A stretch of 64,000 nt of DNA, taken from contig JACVVK020000018.1 in the NCBI GenBank assembly GCA_018292915.2, positions 1,528,001 through 1,592,000 of the forward strand, written 5' to 3'. The DNA is from Batillaria attramentaria. Taxonomy: Eukaryota; Mollusca; Gastropoda; Batillariidae. The notes below the pieces were generated by a model. It was given only the letters and a program-made list of their open reading frames with translations, made no database searches and was not told the origin of the DNA. Within the stretch, counting starts at the first letter, position 1; every line of letters starts with the position of its first letter. The position numbers and the translations under genes were made by a program. Shown in pieces: positions 37,786 to 58,671 of the stretch.

Positions 37786-39235
37786 TGTGACACCGGCACA
37801 CACACACACACACACACACAAACGCTGTGCTATATATTATTTGTAGGTAAATGAACAGTGACCGGCATATAGAGCGGTTTACACAAGCACGTCACGTGTG
37901 TGTGTGTGTGTGTGTGTGTGTGAACAGACGCAGGAGGAAGAAGCGCTGAGGCGTCCTTGCAAGCCCTCGGACCAGGAACGGCGGAGTTTGTGTTTTGTGA
38001 GCTGACTAAGGAAGCGGACATCAAGGCAAGCACGTTGATTACACTTTTCAAAGCCCGAAAAAAAAAAAACCGACTTACGTAGTCGAAACAAAGCCTAAAC
38101 TGAACGGGACAAAATTTTGAAACGTTGCATGTTCGTGTTTCCAGAATCTGATAGACGTAACTGTGAAGAAATACGGACGTATCGACTGTCTGGTGAACAA
38201 CGCTGGAACTCGTAAGTGTCGATATGTTTGTCAGAACAAAGTTGTACGGTTCACCAAACTTAGGCGCAATTCTCATTGACATTTGATACGTTCCTGACAT
38301 TTTATGCATACCACGTTACCTCACGGTTATGACTTTGTCATCGTCACTGATGATTTTGGTGTGTGACCTCAGATCCTCCGCATCTTCCCATTGATGATTT
38401 CACCGCGGAAGACTTCCGTCAGCTCTTGGATGTCAACGTCGTTTCCTTCTTCTTAACCAGCAAGGTGAACTGAAGTGTGAATTTTATGCAGTCTTGCGTC
38501 AGTAGAGAGCCTTACCTTAGGATGCGCGACGCCCAGTTGTCAGAAAGGTGTTTCGGCCAGATGCTGTAACTACTGCCACAGTGAGCTTCCCAAAGGATGT
38601 CTTAGAGCGATTTTCGTGAACTTTATATCGACCTTCCGATGTCCTTTATTTCGTTCTGGTTTCGCTTCACCTCGTTCAAGTTTTGCTGGCATAAGGAAGT
38701 CGTGATAATAACTGAATCGCAAGACTGATGGCAAAAGGTCGTGTTTTCGCTGAAAAAAAAATATCCGGCAGAAAATCTGATGCTTCTGCAGGGAAAAACT
38801 GCACTTTTCTGCAGAAGAATTTTTTCCCCTGCAGAAATATTGTTTTTCTGCAGAAAGTCGGGTTTTTTTCCCTTTGTTTTTTTTTTGTTTTTTGTTTTTT
38901 TGCAGGAAGAAAAACTAGAATTTTGTCTTTTCCATTTTCTGCAGAAAAACGAGCTTTGGTTTTTCTGCAGAAAAACAGGATTGTCGATATTTCTGCACAA
39001 AAAAAGGTTTTTAATGTAGAAAAAGTGCAGTTTTCTGCAGAAAAAAACAAAAACAAAAAAACCTGTCACTTAATTTGTCATCTTCCGCCAATGATACTAT
39101 ACGTTTTGGCTTCTGTCCTCTCAATGCCAGCCCGTGTGATACTGAAACTTAGCATTTGGCATCCGGGCAAGTGGCAGGATACTACACACCACCAAAACCC
39201 GCGCCAAACGATTTGTGTGCCTAGAAATGTCAGAT

Positions 39236-39292
<57 letters not shown>

Positions 39293-39453
39293 CAAACCTG
39301 CAGTACGCCCTGCCACACCTGCGCAAGAGCCAAGGAAACATCATCAACATTTCGAGTCTGACTGGTCATATCGGGCAGCAGGGGTCTGTCACTTACGGAG
39401 CGTCTAAGGTTTGCTGCTTGGCCGTTGACAGTTAAGATACCGCCACTCTGTGT

Positions 39454-39494
<41 letters not shown>

Positions 39495-40823
39495 CGTAAA
39501 CATGGCAGCCTGTGATTTTCTAGAAATAACACTATTCAACCATCAAATCAAGTTAACCAGTATTGTACTCGAGGTGATCTGACACAAAACTGACTCACTA
39601 TTAGAACAGATTGCACTTGCAGCACACCTTTGACCTTGGAACCCGAAACGATGCAGAACCTGTCATTTACGTCATAGGCCTACCTGTCTTCCTGCCTAAT
39701 TCGTTTAGCACTGAGTTCTAATGAGGTCTTGAAAATGTTCTAGCACCAAACATTTTGTCCACAATCTTTCAGGGAGCAGTCACAGCACTGACGAAAAATC
39801 TTGCCGTTGATGAAGCCAAACGTGGCGTCAGAGTAAATGGGTGAGTTGATAGGAATTGACTTTGCATAGCAAACGTTGACAGGAATTGACGTTTTGAACA
39901 GTTCCGCCTCCTCCGACAAATATTGACGGGCACTGACTTTTGTCATAGATCTGTACCCCTCTGACAAACATCGACATGTCGGCATTGACTTTTTTGCATA
40001 GCTCCTCCCCACCAGACCAGAGACATTTTCTGACAAACATTGACAAGCACTGACTTTTTGCATAGCTGCTCCCCTGATGACAAACATTGACAGAAATCAA
40101 CTCTGCATCACACATCTGCTAATAGCACATATCATGCAGTTTAAAGTGGCAAATTTCAGAATGCAGTGAAACTTACAAGAGTTCACATACCATTGGACTT
40201 TTTCAGTCTTTTTCATGTACCTTAACTCTGGAAAAAAAAAAAAATAATGAATCAGTGATCTTACTGAACTGAGTTTAGAATTGCTTAGACGTATAGATCA
40301 GGCAAGTAATTTTAAGTTTGCCTGTTAATGTTCAGCAGATCACTTTTTTACATTTAACTAATTCCATCTTGGTTGCACTGTTCCTGAATTTCAGAATCCT
40401 CCCTGGAAACATCTGGACACCTCTGTGGGATGAGGTGGCGCACACAGTACCCAATCCCTCAGCTATGCTTGAATGGGGGAAGAACTGCCAGGTTAGAACA
40501 TAACACAGCTTGCTTTAAGCCGACATCTAGAGCCTAGCATGGAATGAAATTATCATGATACAATAGTTTGTTGTATAGTATCTCCTTTTTCTAACTGTAA
40601 TTCTTTCAATGGCCTAATTCTTAGATAGATTTTTTTTTGTTCATGTTTTTTTCCTCAGCTGATGGGGCGGTTTGGGACAACTCAAGAGATAAGCCAGGCG
40701 TGCATGTACCTCGCTGCAGAAGCAACCTACTCTACCGGCATGGAGATCACGGTCTCTGGGGGATCTGAGCTGGACTTTGCCAACAAGAACGTCTTGAAGA
40801 ACGGGAATCCAGTGCAAATCTAA
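36817..40823 (+). CDS. HSD17B14: HSD17B14 (DHRS10), classical short-chain dehydrogenase
   Basis: HSD17B14 is a cytosolic NAD(H)-dependent short-chain dehydrogenase. The human enzyme oxidises 17-beta hydroxysteroids in vitro and has been reported to act on sugars and other substrates; the substrate here is unknown. Nine exons: 36817-36934, 37269-37307, 37928-38025, 38145-38211, 38373-38464, 39304-39408, 39773-39840, 40395-40491, 40659-40823 (849 nt, 282 aa; human 270). Motifs are [15 protein letters not shown] (cofactor TGxxxGxG), LVNNAGT (NNAG) and NIISS-type NISSL with [20 protein letters not shown] (catalytic S, YxxxK). Also present is [20 protein letters not shown], the PGNIWTPLW block typical of this orthologue. 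A serine-rich N-terminal extension of about 10 residues precedes the Rossmann strand. The intron after 38025 starts with GC (AAG|gcaagc). AATAAA at 41020-41025 follows the stop. Confidence 0.95.
37605..37710 (+). mobile_element. SINE 3' fragment
   Basis: CCGGCTGGGGCCAAATGTTT, CCCCGTCCTTGATATC and GGAAAAGGACGTGAAAC match the post-B-box body of the SINE at 36231-36432, 1.3 kb away. The tRNA head is missing. It lies in HSD17B14 intron 2. Confidence 0.8.
37747..37822. repeat. CT/CA compound microsatellite
   Basis: A (TC)n run followed by two (CA)n runs in HSD17B14 intron 2. A short (GT)n run at 37897-37922 abuts the next exon's acceptor. Confidence 0.9.
38752..39062. repeat. Degenerate satellite of TTTTCTGCAGAAAA palindromes
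   Basis: About nine copies of CTGCAG flanked by T/C runs on the left and A runs on the right, spaced about 20-50 bp, in the HSD17B14 intron after exon 5. The palindromic unit keeps long frames open on both strands (phenylalanine/cysteine/lysine-rich), but these are not protein-like. Confidence 0.75.
39238..39291. repeat. (GT)n microsatellite
   Basis: About 25 GT units ending 12 nt before the acceptor of HSD17B14 exon 6, where it occupies the polypyrimidine-tract region. Confidence 0.95.
39840..40095. repeat. Degenerate minisatellite, about 60-70 bp unit
   Basis: Units built from GACAAACATTGACA, GGCACTGACTTTT and GCATAGCTCCTCCCC recur four to five times across HSD17B14 intron 7 with substitutions and length changes. 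Confidence 0.7.
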
Positions 40824-41019
40824 GATAAAAGGGAACAGCAACTACAAAGTACAACATTATTAACGCATTTTGTACCACACATGATTACACATTCTTGAAT
40901 TTTTTCGTTTTTGTGAAAATCAGTCAAGATTAACGGTTCCTTGACGGCTCTTACTTCAGCAAACATGAGTATAATCAAAGTGCAACACTCCCTTGAAGCC
41001 AAATTTAAATCCATGCAAA

Positions 41020-41025
41020 AATAAA
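41020..41025 (+). terminator. Candidate HSD17B14 polyadenylation signal
   Basis: AATAAA 197 nt after the stop codon at 40821-40823. Confidence 0.55.
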
Positions 41026-41154
41026 TTAATTATAATTTGTTTTTGTGAGATTAAGGTGCACAACCTCAGCCAGAATTGAAAAATAGCAACAACAAACCCT
41101 CCAAACCACCACCACAAAATATTAGAAAAAAATTACAGATATTCTCAGATGAAC

Positions 41155-41160
41155 TTTATT
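41155..41160 (-). terminator. Candidate PIBF1 polyadenylation signal
   Basis: Reverse-strand AATAAA about 1.2 kb downstream of the PIBF1 stop. If used, the convergent HSD17B14 and PIBF1 transcripts end within about 150 bp of each other without overlapping. Confidence 0.4.
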
Positions 41161-41948
41161 ATAAATGCACTTGATTTACAAAAATGTAAAATACATGCAC
41201 AATAACCTAGGAACATGTCTGGATGTTACCACTAGCAATCATCGAAAGAAAAATACATGTATAACAATGATGTGACAGCTGTACAGTACCATACATACTG
41301 CTAAGTAAAAGACATTAAGACCATCAATTTCCAAATTTACACAAATTAAGTGCCTTAAAGTCTTAATAAAAAGACATCTACACACCCCTATCTTCAACCT
41401 GTACGTGGCAGCATGATGCTGTAACAGGAAAAGGCAGAATTTCTGCTGTGACCATGGTTTCCTAACAGAAGATGGTAAACAGACTGCTGAACACAAATCA
41501 TCCCTGCGATGATCTTGTCTAAGTCGAAAGCAAAAGAAGACTAAGATCTTCAGAAGGGAATGTATACTCATCATTACATGCAAACCTGCTTTCACTGACA
41601 CAGTCATGGTAAATGGGGAGTTGACGTGAAAACACCCACAACATAATTTCACCTACACTCTGAAATCTTTGATTTACAGTACGTGTACAGTTTTTAAGGT
41701 CTCCTGCATAAATAAAAAAGCAAAATCAGTGTTTATTATCATTATTTTGACTTAATTTTAAATAATACACGCAACTGCACGGATTACACAGTCAGCTATG
41801 TCTCAGTTTCATGAACTCAGTTTCTCGGGGACAATAATAAAAGCCGAAGCTAGTGGACTGACATGATAGCCCACACCAGATATACTTAAAAACCCCACAG
41901 TGTTGCTTGGGTGTTATTAATTCCAGTGGACTTGATCTTGTCTGTGTT

Positions 41949-41950
<2 letters not shown>

Positions 41951-41979
<29 letters not shown>
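41951..41979. repeat. (GT)n microsatellite
   Basis: About 14 GT units between HSD17B14 and PIBF1. The rest of 40824-42351 shows no gene and is probably 3' UTR of both genes. Confidence 0.9.
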
Positions 41980-41981
<2 letters not shown>

Positions 41982-42351
41982 ATTCAAGCGAAGAATTTAG
42001 CCAAAAAGGCATATCACAGTACAACAATACTATTACACTGATACACTAGTACGTAGTAAATAGTCAGGCAATGCCAATCTTTCATGATTCACTGCTTCAA
42101 CTGCTATCACTGAGCCTATGAAACATCCGCAGCTTGCATCGGCTTTTCTGTCAATAAACTTGCTATACCATCTGTCCAACTATGAGTAGATACTCATGGC
42201 ATTAAGTACAAGCTTTATAATTCTTTATCTGATTTTCAACCTGTGTCCTTCCCTTTATCACTAAAGCCAGTATGAGCGGTTCCAACTGTTCTCACGGGTG
42301 TAAGTACCCTCCGACTGGCAGTTCCATCTCTGAGTGCAGTGTGATTAAGTA

Positions 42352-51404
<9,053 letters not shown>

Positions 51405-51727
51405 TGCTATAGTTCTTCTATGTCTCGAAGGCAGAAAATAGTGTGTATTCGTGCTACGACATCGGCATTTTCAAAGTACTATCCGCCATTCGGCGTACAT
51501 CCGGGGATTGGTAGTGCGGAACTCTTCAATTCTGAGTACAATTTCCTCGCCCGAGAGAAATAATGAATGCTCCCAAAACGACATCCTCGATGGCGCAGAG
51601 TACGTGTTTGCTTTTTGTGTGTTTGTTCTTGCCGATTTGATGCCCAGACGTATGCACAGACTGTAAAACATTCCGCAGCCCTACTGGTTAACATATGACT
51701 CAAGAAGAATATCTGATCTTGTCAAGC

Positions 51728-51769
<42 letters not shown>

Positions 51770-52222
51770 AATCCTAAATGACCATTTTATTAATTTCCTT
51801 TTTATTTAGTTACTATTGTTGAAATGGCTCGTACAGACACACAGCAAGCAAAACTGCATGCACAAAAATGCAGCTTGGTTCATCATGATGTTTACACACA
51901 ATAATAATTATGCATGTACACATAATCATAAAATATCATTACACTGTATTAACACTCCCCCCCCCACCCCCCACCCCCCCAAAAAAAAGGAAAAAAAAAG
52001 AAAAAGCATGCAATAATTTATAAAAACCAAATATTTCTCAGTAAATAACCAAACTCTGACTGCTGATGCCAGGCCATGGTGACATTTCACATGTACAAAA
52101 CTGTATTAAGCATGGTGACACGAAAGCAAAATTTGATCCACATAGACGACAGGTTTGTGACATAGTAAGCTGTTTCTGTTTTTAAAAAAAAACTCATGTC
52201 TTTTTTTTTTGTGTGTTTTCTG
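51405..52222. other. PIBF1 promoter / LYRM7 3' flank
   Basis: Just upstream of PIBF1 the sequence is less AT-rich, consistent with a promoter. A (CA)n run sits at 51728-51768 and TTTATT (reverse AATAAA) at about 51785 is a possible LYRM7 polyadenylation signal. No further gene was seen. Confidence 0.5.
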
Positions 52223-54177
52223 TCATCTCTTTTTCCCTGTCATCTGATCAATGTCGACATTTGAGGCGCTTATTTCTGGCCTTTCCTTTTTCTTCCTTCT
52301 TGGCTTAACGGGGATATCTGCATTGGGGTCAAACAGCGTATTGTCCTCCAGGTGTGTGTCTTTTGTAATGCGCACCTCTGGAAAACACAGACAAAACATG
52401 GTATAATAATATTAAAAAAAAAAAAAAAAAAACCAATCCACCCACCCCCACCCTGAAAGAACAACAACAAAGAAACAACTACTTCTTCACTCAAATAACT
52501 TTTTTTTGGTTTCATATGGTAAGTCTGCCTGTACTTGTGAATAGAACAATGCAAAAGTAAGCAACATGTACAGAATCGCAAAGTAAAATCAAAACAGGTG
52601 GTAGTGTGTATGTGTGTGTGTGTGCGCTTGTGTACCAGAGTGCATATGTGTACATGAAATGAGGTTCTGTCTGAAAAGAGGGGTACAGGAATAGCTAAAG
52701 TGGATCATCAAACAGTTCAGACGACCCTAATTTACATCAGTGTCAAGCTACTGTTTGGATGTCACCAAAGAAATGACTGTGAAACATGCAAGACAGATTC
52801 TTTAAAAAAAAAAAATTGCCAGGCAAATATTTTACCATATGTTGAACCATCATCCTTTAGCTTTGCTTGCACCACAGTTAGGCGTAGCAAACAGGCAGAG
52901 TCCGCCGCCCACTGAATATGCTGCCAAGGGTAACAAGAAATCAGAATTCAATTCAACGCCCTAGTTAAATGCTTAAGTCAGATTTTGCAAGTTTATTTTC
53001 AAACCCCCACTGTTGATTTCTAGGACCTAATTTGGCAAATCCATATATCAATATTGCAAAAGAGAATATGATGACAGCTAGGGGAAACAAGTTATGAGAT
53101 TTTCAAGATTTAAATCAATAAAAGATGGACAAACACTGGAATCTTGCAACTGTAACAAAACACTTTCAAAATAATGCCCTAAAACTATTCAAATACAAAC
53201 AAGCACAAGCACCTACCTCAAGTAATGAAAATTTTGATGTTGACAAGGAACACGATCTTTTCTTTCCAAGGATTCATTATTGAAAAAACATGTTATTTGT
53301 CTAGATATCACAAGAAAACTTACATCTTCAATTTTCTTGGGATCTTTTTCATCTTTAAAGCGCTTGAATTCATGGTTAATCTTGTGTCTGCTAGCTGCAA
53401 CAAAAAATAATTATAATATTACTTACAAAAATGACACACAAATCAAAACAAACAACTACAACCACATAATCATATCTTTATTACTTTATTAGTTATTTTC
53501 GACATCAACAAGGCAATGAAAAAAAATTGCCCCCCCCAAAAAAACAACAACAACAAAACAAACCTGAATGATTGTAAATTGTAAACTTGCTTGACACAGA
53601 GCTGCATGAATGTGAACAACAACTAAAACAACAGACCTTGAAGGGCTTGTTGGTCACCTTGGAACACTTTCTGGCATGTTCTGTGGAGTTCTTTGAATGC
53701 TGATAAAACCTATATTAAAAAAATTCACAAAAGAAAAATGTCAACACAAAAAACTCCTTCGTTTCTGTGTATTAATTTTATATACTTTTCTCCTCTGCTC
53801 TAGCGCTACTGCCTACTAAGAGAGGGAGTCATGCTTCCAGAATTCTTTCATATTCAGTGAGGTTATAGACACAGCCTATAAATGTGGCCGTATTCCCACT
53901 TTGGGGAAATGGTATTTGAGTTCAGGCAGGTGATTCGTCAAATCTCAATGTAATAAAGCCAACAAGCAAAATGTAAGGTGTTGTCATTACAAAAGAAGCA
54001 GACGACACAAGTGGACCACGCGTTTTCTCTGTCCGATGTAGCGTGGAGGAACACCTGTTATATTCAGAGATAGGACAGAGACATACAGTTTAACACAAAG
54101 GCTTTCACAGCATGCAGAAAATCTCCTCCATAACTAATGCAACTTGAACTTACCCGACTTCGAGTCGCCAAGGCCAT
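52223..54177 (-). CDS. LYRM7: LYRM7 (MZM1-like), complex III assembly factor
   Basis: LYRM7 is a small mitochondrial-matrix LYR-family chaperone that binds the Rieske Fe-S subunit UQCRFS1 before its insertion into respiratory complex III. Five exons on the minus strand: 54177-54154, 53709-53637, 53394-53324, 52920-52836, 52377-52223 (408 nt, 135 aa, TGA stop). The first exon holds only eight codons, MALATRSR, and its sequence gives the conserved start …VLSAFKELHRTCQKVFQGD after splicing. Further family segments are ASRHKINHEFKRF, KKIEDHIQWAADSACLLRLT and ITKDTHLEDNTLFDP. Human LYRM7 is about 104 aa; the difference is a lysine/arginine-rich C-terminal extension beginning about PVKPRRKKKERP. 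The donor after exon 2 is gtctgt, weaker than the others. It is co-directional with PIBF1 and divergent from TMEM232. Confidence 0.92.
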
Positions 54178-55158
54178 AGCGGTTACATGCGGGTCTCTGG
54201 CGGAAATGCGAGGAGTAGCTTCCCATGCATAATTTTAAAAAGTGTAATTCTAAAGAGTGGCACAAATAAAGATAGTAATGCAATCGATAATAAACTCGAA
54301 TGTTGAGTACAAACTTTATCACTTTAAAAATAATTTTTTTCACATAAATGTCTCATTATTTATTGTTTTATTATATAAAAGTTTTTCTTTGTTCTTTCCT
54401 TTTTAAATTACGTTTTTTAAAAAACAAAGAGTGCCCTAGCAACAAAATGGTGGAAAGCTCCTCTGGAAAAGTTCAGAGGTCTTAGGTGCGCATAATGGTA
54501 AAACCAGTAACATGATACATTAAATCTGTGTGTTTTCTTTCTGTTACTCTCATCGCCTCCTCTGCATGTTGTATATGCATGTTTTGCCAAACACGAGTAA
54601 AATAACAACTGATGGGGGAACAGTAAAAAGCAGACCTGTCCTCTTCCTCTTCCTTTATTTTCTTGATACAGTGGGAACCTAAATGGGCAATACCGCACAA
54701 CTTTGCAGTAGGAAGACAGTGGGGGGGGGGGGGGGGGGGGGAAGACAAGTAAAAAGATGATATAGTAACCGCAAGTGATGCAACCCTTAACATCTCCAAT
54801 GATGTATTTAAAAGCTAGGGGACACCTTCTGTCTTGCTACCTTTTATCTTTTGGTTATACCTCTTTGGGTTAGGCAGGCTTAAAGTCAGTAACTGGCGTA
54901 GGTTGATGTAATAATCACTCACCTGATTTGACAGCGGAAGAGCATAATTTTGTTTTTCTTTCATCACATGTGCAAAAGTTCACTTGAGTGCATCTGCAGC
55001 TTCTTATCAGACACCCAAAATGTCATCGGTTTTAAATGCATTTTTTTTTCTCCAGAAATGTGCCTGTATTTCAGACAATTCACCAACATGTTTGCAGGTG
55101 CTTTTCCCTGATGGTTTCTGAATGAAAATTGTAGTGGACAGCAGCCTAACTGCTCACC
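54178..55158. promoter_or_regulatory. Divergent LYRM7-TMEM232 promoter interval
   Basis: 981 bp separate the start codons. GTGCCCTAGCAAC at 54430-54442 resembles an RFX X-box (GTNRCC spacer RGYAAC) with one mismatch in the left half-site and a perfect right half AGCAAC. RFX factors control ciliary genes. A poly(G) run lies at 54720-54741. Confidence 0.4.
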
Positions 55159-58154
55159 ATGCCGATTACACGGGTGCCTGTGGTGCACAAGTTTGGCATC
55201 ATCTCACACAGCCAGCGCTTGGAGCTCCAGGAGCGTCTGCTCAAACAAACCTATCTGCAAAGTGTCAAGAGCAGACGAGTGCACATCTCACAGCGGTAAC
55301 TAAAATATCATTTCACTGAAAAAAAAACCCCAAAAAACAAACTTCTCACTATCTTGAAATACCCCCCCCCCCCCCCCATTTTTGATTGTTGTTGGTCTTG
55401 TTTTTTAGTTTTCCTGGGCTGGATCCATGTGCGTGGGAGGACAATATATGTAACTGGAGGGGCGGGGAGGGATTAGGGAAATGTGTAATAACACAGCCAA
55501 ATAGGTGTTGCTGAGAGAGAAAACATAAAACAAAAACCCTCGCCCAAAAAGCAAAACAACAACAAACAAACACAACCTACTCAAGAAAGTTGATAACATA
55601 GTGGATAACACAATTACATTTGTAGTGATGTTCCGTCATTTCATGCTTTGTATTGGTAAGTTACAGGAGGTATTCTTAAGAGGCAGTGAATTACATGTAC
55701 GCAGAAAGGTATTTTTACAGTCTGTAGAGAAGAAACGCTTAATCCATAATTATAAGATGCGGCTGTCCTAGGCCCACCACAGTTTTTTTTTTTTTTTTCT
55801 GCCACAACTCTTTGCCGGCTTCAGTGATACTCCTCCCTGGTAATGGATGGAATCCACAGAGGGCTCGGAAGCTGGGGCAATTTTATTATGCATGATGAGG
55901 AGATGAGGCTGATGGTAAGATGATGCTATGGAGGTCCGTGTGGTTTGGGACTGTGGGACAGGGCCGCATTCCATGCTTCCTGTTATAAATATCCCGGCAT
56001 TAACCAGGCCCGGGAACTACGGCACCTGCAGTGCCAGCCGTGTAATCATCCACGTCATAAGATGTGTCATACCGAGGGAAGCACCCCAAAGTCGCACCCG
56101 TGAAGTGAGTGAATCTCAGCTGTGTGGCAACAGCCTTCCCATTGGGCCCATAGCACACCTGCTCTGGGTAGGAGCCGACCTAGGTAGGAAAAATCCCGCT
56201 TACCTCGGCTGGGACTCAAACCCGGGTTTCCTGGTCCATGGTCCGAAGTGCTAACCACTACACCACGGGGGCCAGTGCCCACCACAGTTTATTCATCATG
56301 TGCTCCCAGTAAACATGGCTGAATTTTATTGGTTTTCAGCAATCCACTTGAAGTGTCTGAAGATTTTATTCAACAATTCAACAATGCAGAGACTTACGAT
56401 GAAAAGACAAAATGCGAAGAAATCGCCAGGAAGATGCTTGAAAGAGCAAAGGTAAGTGCTCAAATATTTTTATCGTCATATAGAAGTAATTATGTTTTCA
56501 CATGTCTTGTTGGAGATACCTAGAAACTTAATAATACAGAATGTTATGTAAGAAGTTTAGAAAAAATTGTGTGAAATTAAATAAGATTTACTATTTTTAT
56601 TTTTGTCCATAGAGGCGTGCAGGGGTGCGCAACTCTGGAACAGGCAACCATGTTAATTTGCCCCTGGCCTGGACAGAGCTGGCACAGATTGCGCAGTGCA
56701 AAGGCACTGTTCAAGAAGGTAAGCTTGACCTGTAAAATGTCAACAAAGAAAAGAATCCTTGTCTGGGGGTGCAAGACCGAATTTAGGAGTCATAATACAG
56801 TCTGTCAAATTTGTCCTCAGGACCTCTCCCCCCTCCCCACACACACACACACACACAGAGTTATGTTAGATGTCAAAGTCACTTCAAGCGTACATTGATT
56901 TGAAATTTTTGATATAGCACACACAGTGCATTTAGTATGCTTTGCTTGAACAACTGTGCAGAGTGCTTGGATGTCCTGATCGCATCGCTGGATGTGTCTC
57001 CACTGGCCAAGTATCACATTCCTGCACTGTTCTTTCTTGCTGAGACCATGTTGTACTGGCTGCGAACAGACGCTGTGCATCAGCCATACCTACGCACTGG
57101 TGAAATTAAACTGCTGAGGGTAGGTATCTTTTAATTAATGCAGGTGCATTTCTATTGCAAGAATTGATGTTCGCTTGCTTCATTTGTTGTTTTATTGCTT
57201 TTATGTATCTACCAGTACTTATCAGCCAAAACATAATGGCTAGCATGTTAGAAAAAGATCGGAACCCTATCTTGCATTATTCATTGCCATTGCACAGAGG
57301 GAGAGAGTTGATTCTTATAAAAACATTTTTAGTATCATATTTCTTGTGATAGTGCATGCTTATTAGTATGAACCAGTCTTCCTTGTGCTGTGATTCTGTG
57401 ACTGATATCCCTTCCTTAATTGACCTAGACTAGTGTTTATTCTGATTAGTTAGTTATAATTGAGGCTTAAAGCCGGGCAAGAAACAAAGACTCTTTCACA
57501 GCCAGTGTTTATTCTGACTTTTTAAATATCTGTATATTAAGAAATTTAACAACTGTTGGTTGGTTTTGTCTCTTTATAACGAACTGAGCAATGTATGAGT
57601 CTGAAGGACAATATTCTGCTTTAAAATTTATTTTTAAAAACAGACAGTACGTATTTTGAATTGAATTTTTAATTGTTGTTTGTGATCAAGATAAGTAGTG
57701 TTGTCCTTGTATTTGCTCGTTTATGCACTGATGGAGGTTCCTCAGCCAAAATCTTTTGAATAAATTTGTCTTGTCTCTTGTCCTCTGTTTTGGTGTTCTG
57801 AACAAAATACTGTTGTTGGACATGCTAATGCTGTGTTGTCTGATATGGACCTGCAAACTTGACATTCTCTTGTTTACAGATGGGGCAGCTGGTGTTCCAA
57901 CGTCTGTTTTATCATCACATGGCTGGCCAACTCCAAGGGCATTCTGACTTCAAGAACAGACTGTTCACCTACACTGATGGTACGTCATGTATCACTCAAA
58001 TGTTGATTGCCTTGCCACATCTTATGTGCTGTATGATTAACATTGCACTTACAAGGTTTAGCAAGGACTCCAACAATGTGCTGTTTGACCAGACTGTCTT
58101 CCTCTTCATGATAAAGTCTCTTTTAATACCTTCTTTTTATTACCTTCTAGTCTC

Positions 58155-58224
<70 letters not shown>

Positions 58225-58635
58225 ATTCAGTTTAAATGTGTAACTTGTTTCTACATTATTTTTTTCTATTTTCCTGTAGCTTATAGATTGTTCTTCCATT
58301 GCTCATATTCTCGTAGTTTAGCAACAGCAAGTTTTGAGGCTGCATACTTCTGTTCATGGAAAAATTTGGTAATCTATGTACTTTATGTGAAGGGAACATC
58401 CTGCCTTTACACAGTGTTTTCAAGTCCATGTTTGATTGTGTTGCAGGCCTCGCAGAATGCCAAGAAGCCTACAACCCTTATCCCAATGCGCTGCTGTCCA
58501 TGCGCTTCATTATCGAGGTGTCCAAGATCATTTTGGCTGACACAGTCGTGGAACCAGGGGAGGTGAAAGAGGGAGACAATCTTCCAGATGCTCCCAGGCT
58601 GAACACTGATGAAATGGAAAGTGTATGTATTATGT

Positions 58636-58671
<36 letters not shown>

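Noticed and set aside
38728..39291. 187-aa open frame inside HSD17B14
   Set aside because: It runs through the CTGCAG palindrome array and a GT microsatellite, has repetitive composition and no recognisable domain.
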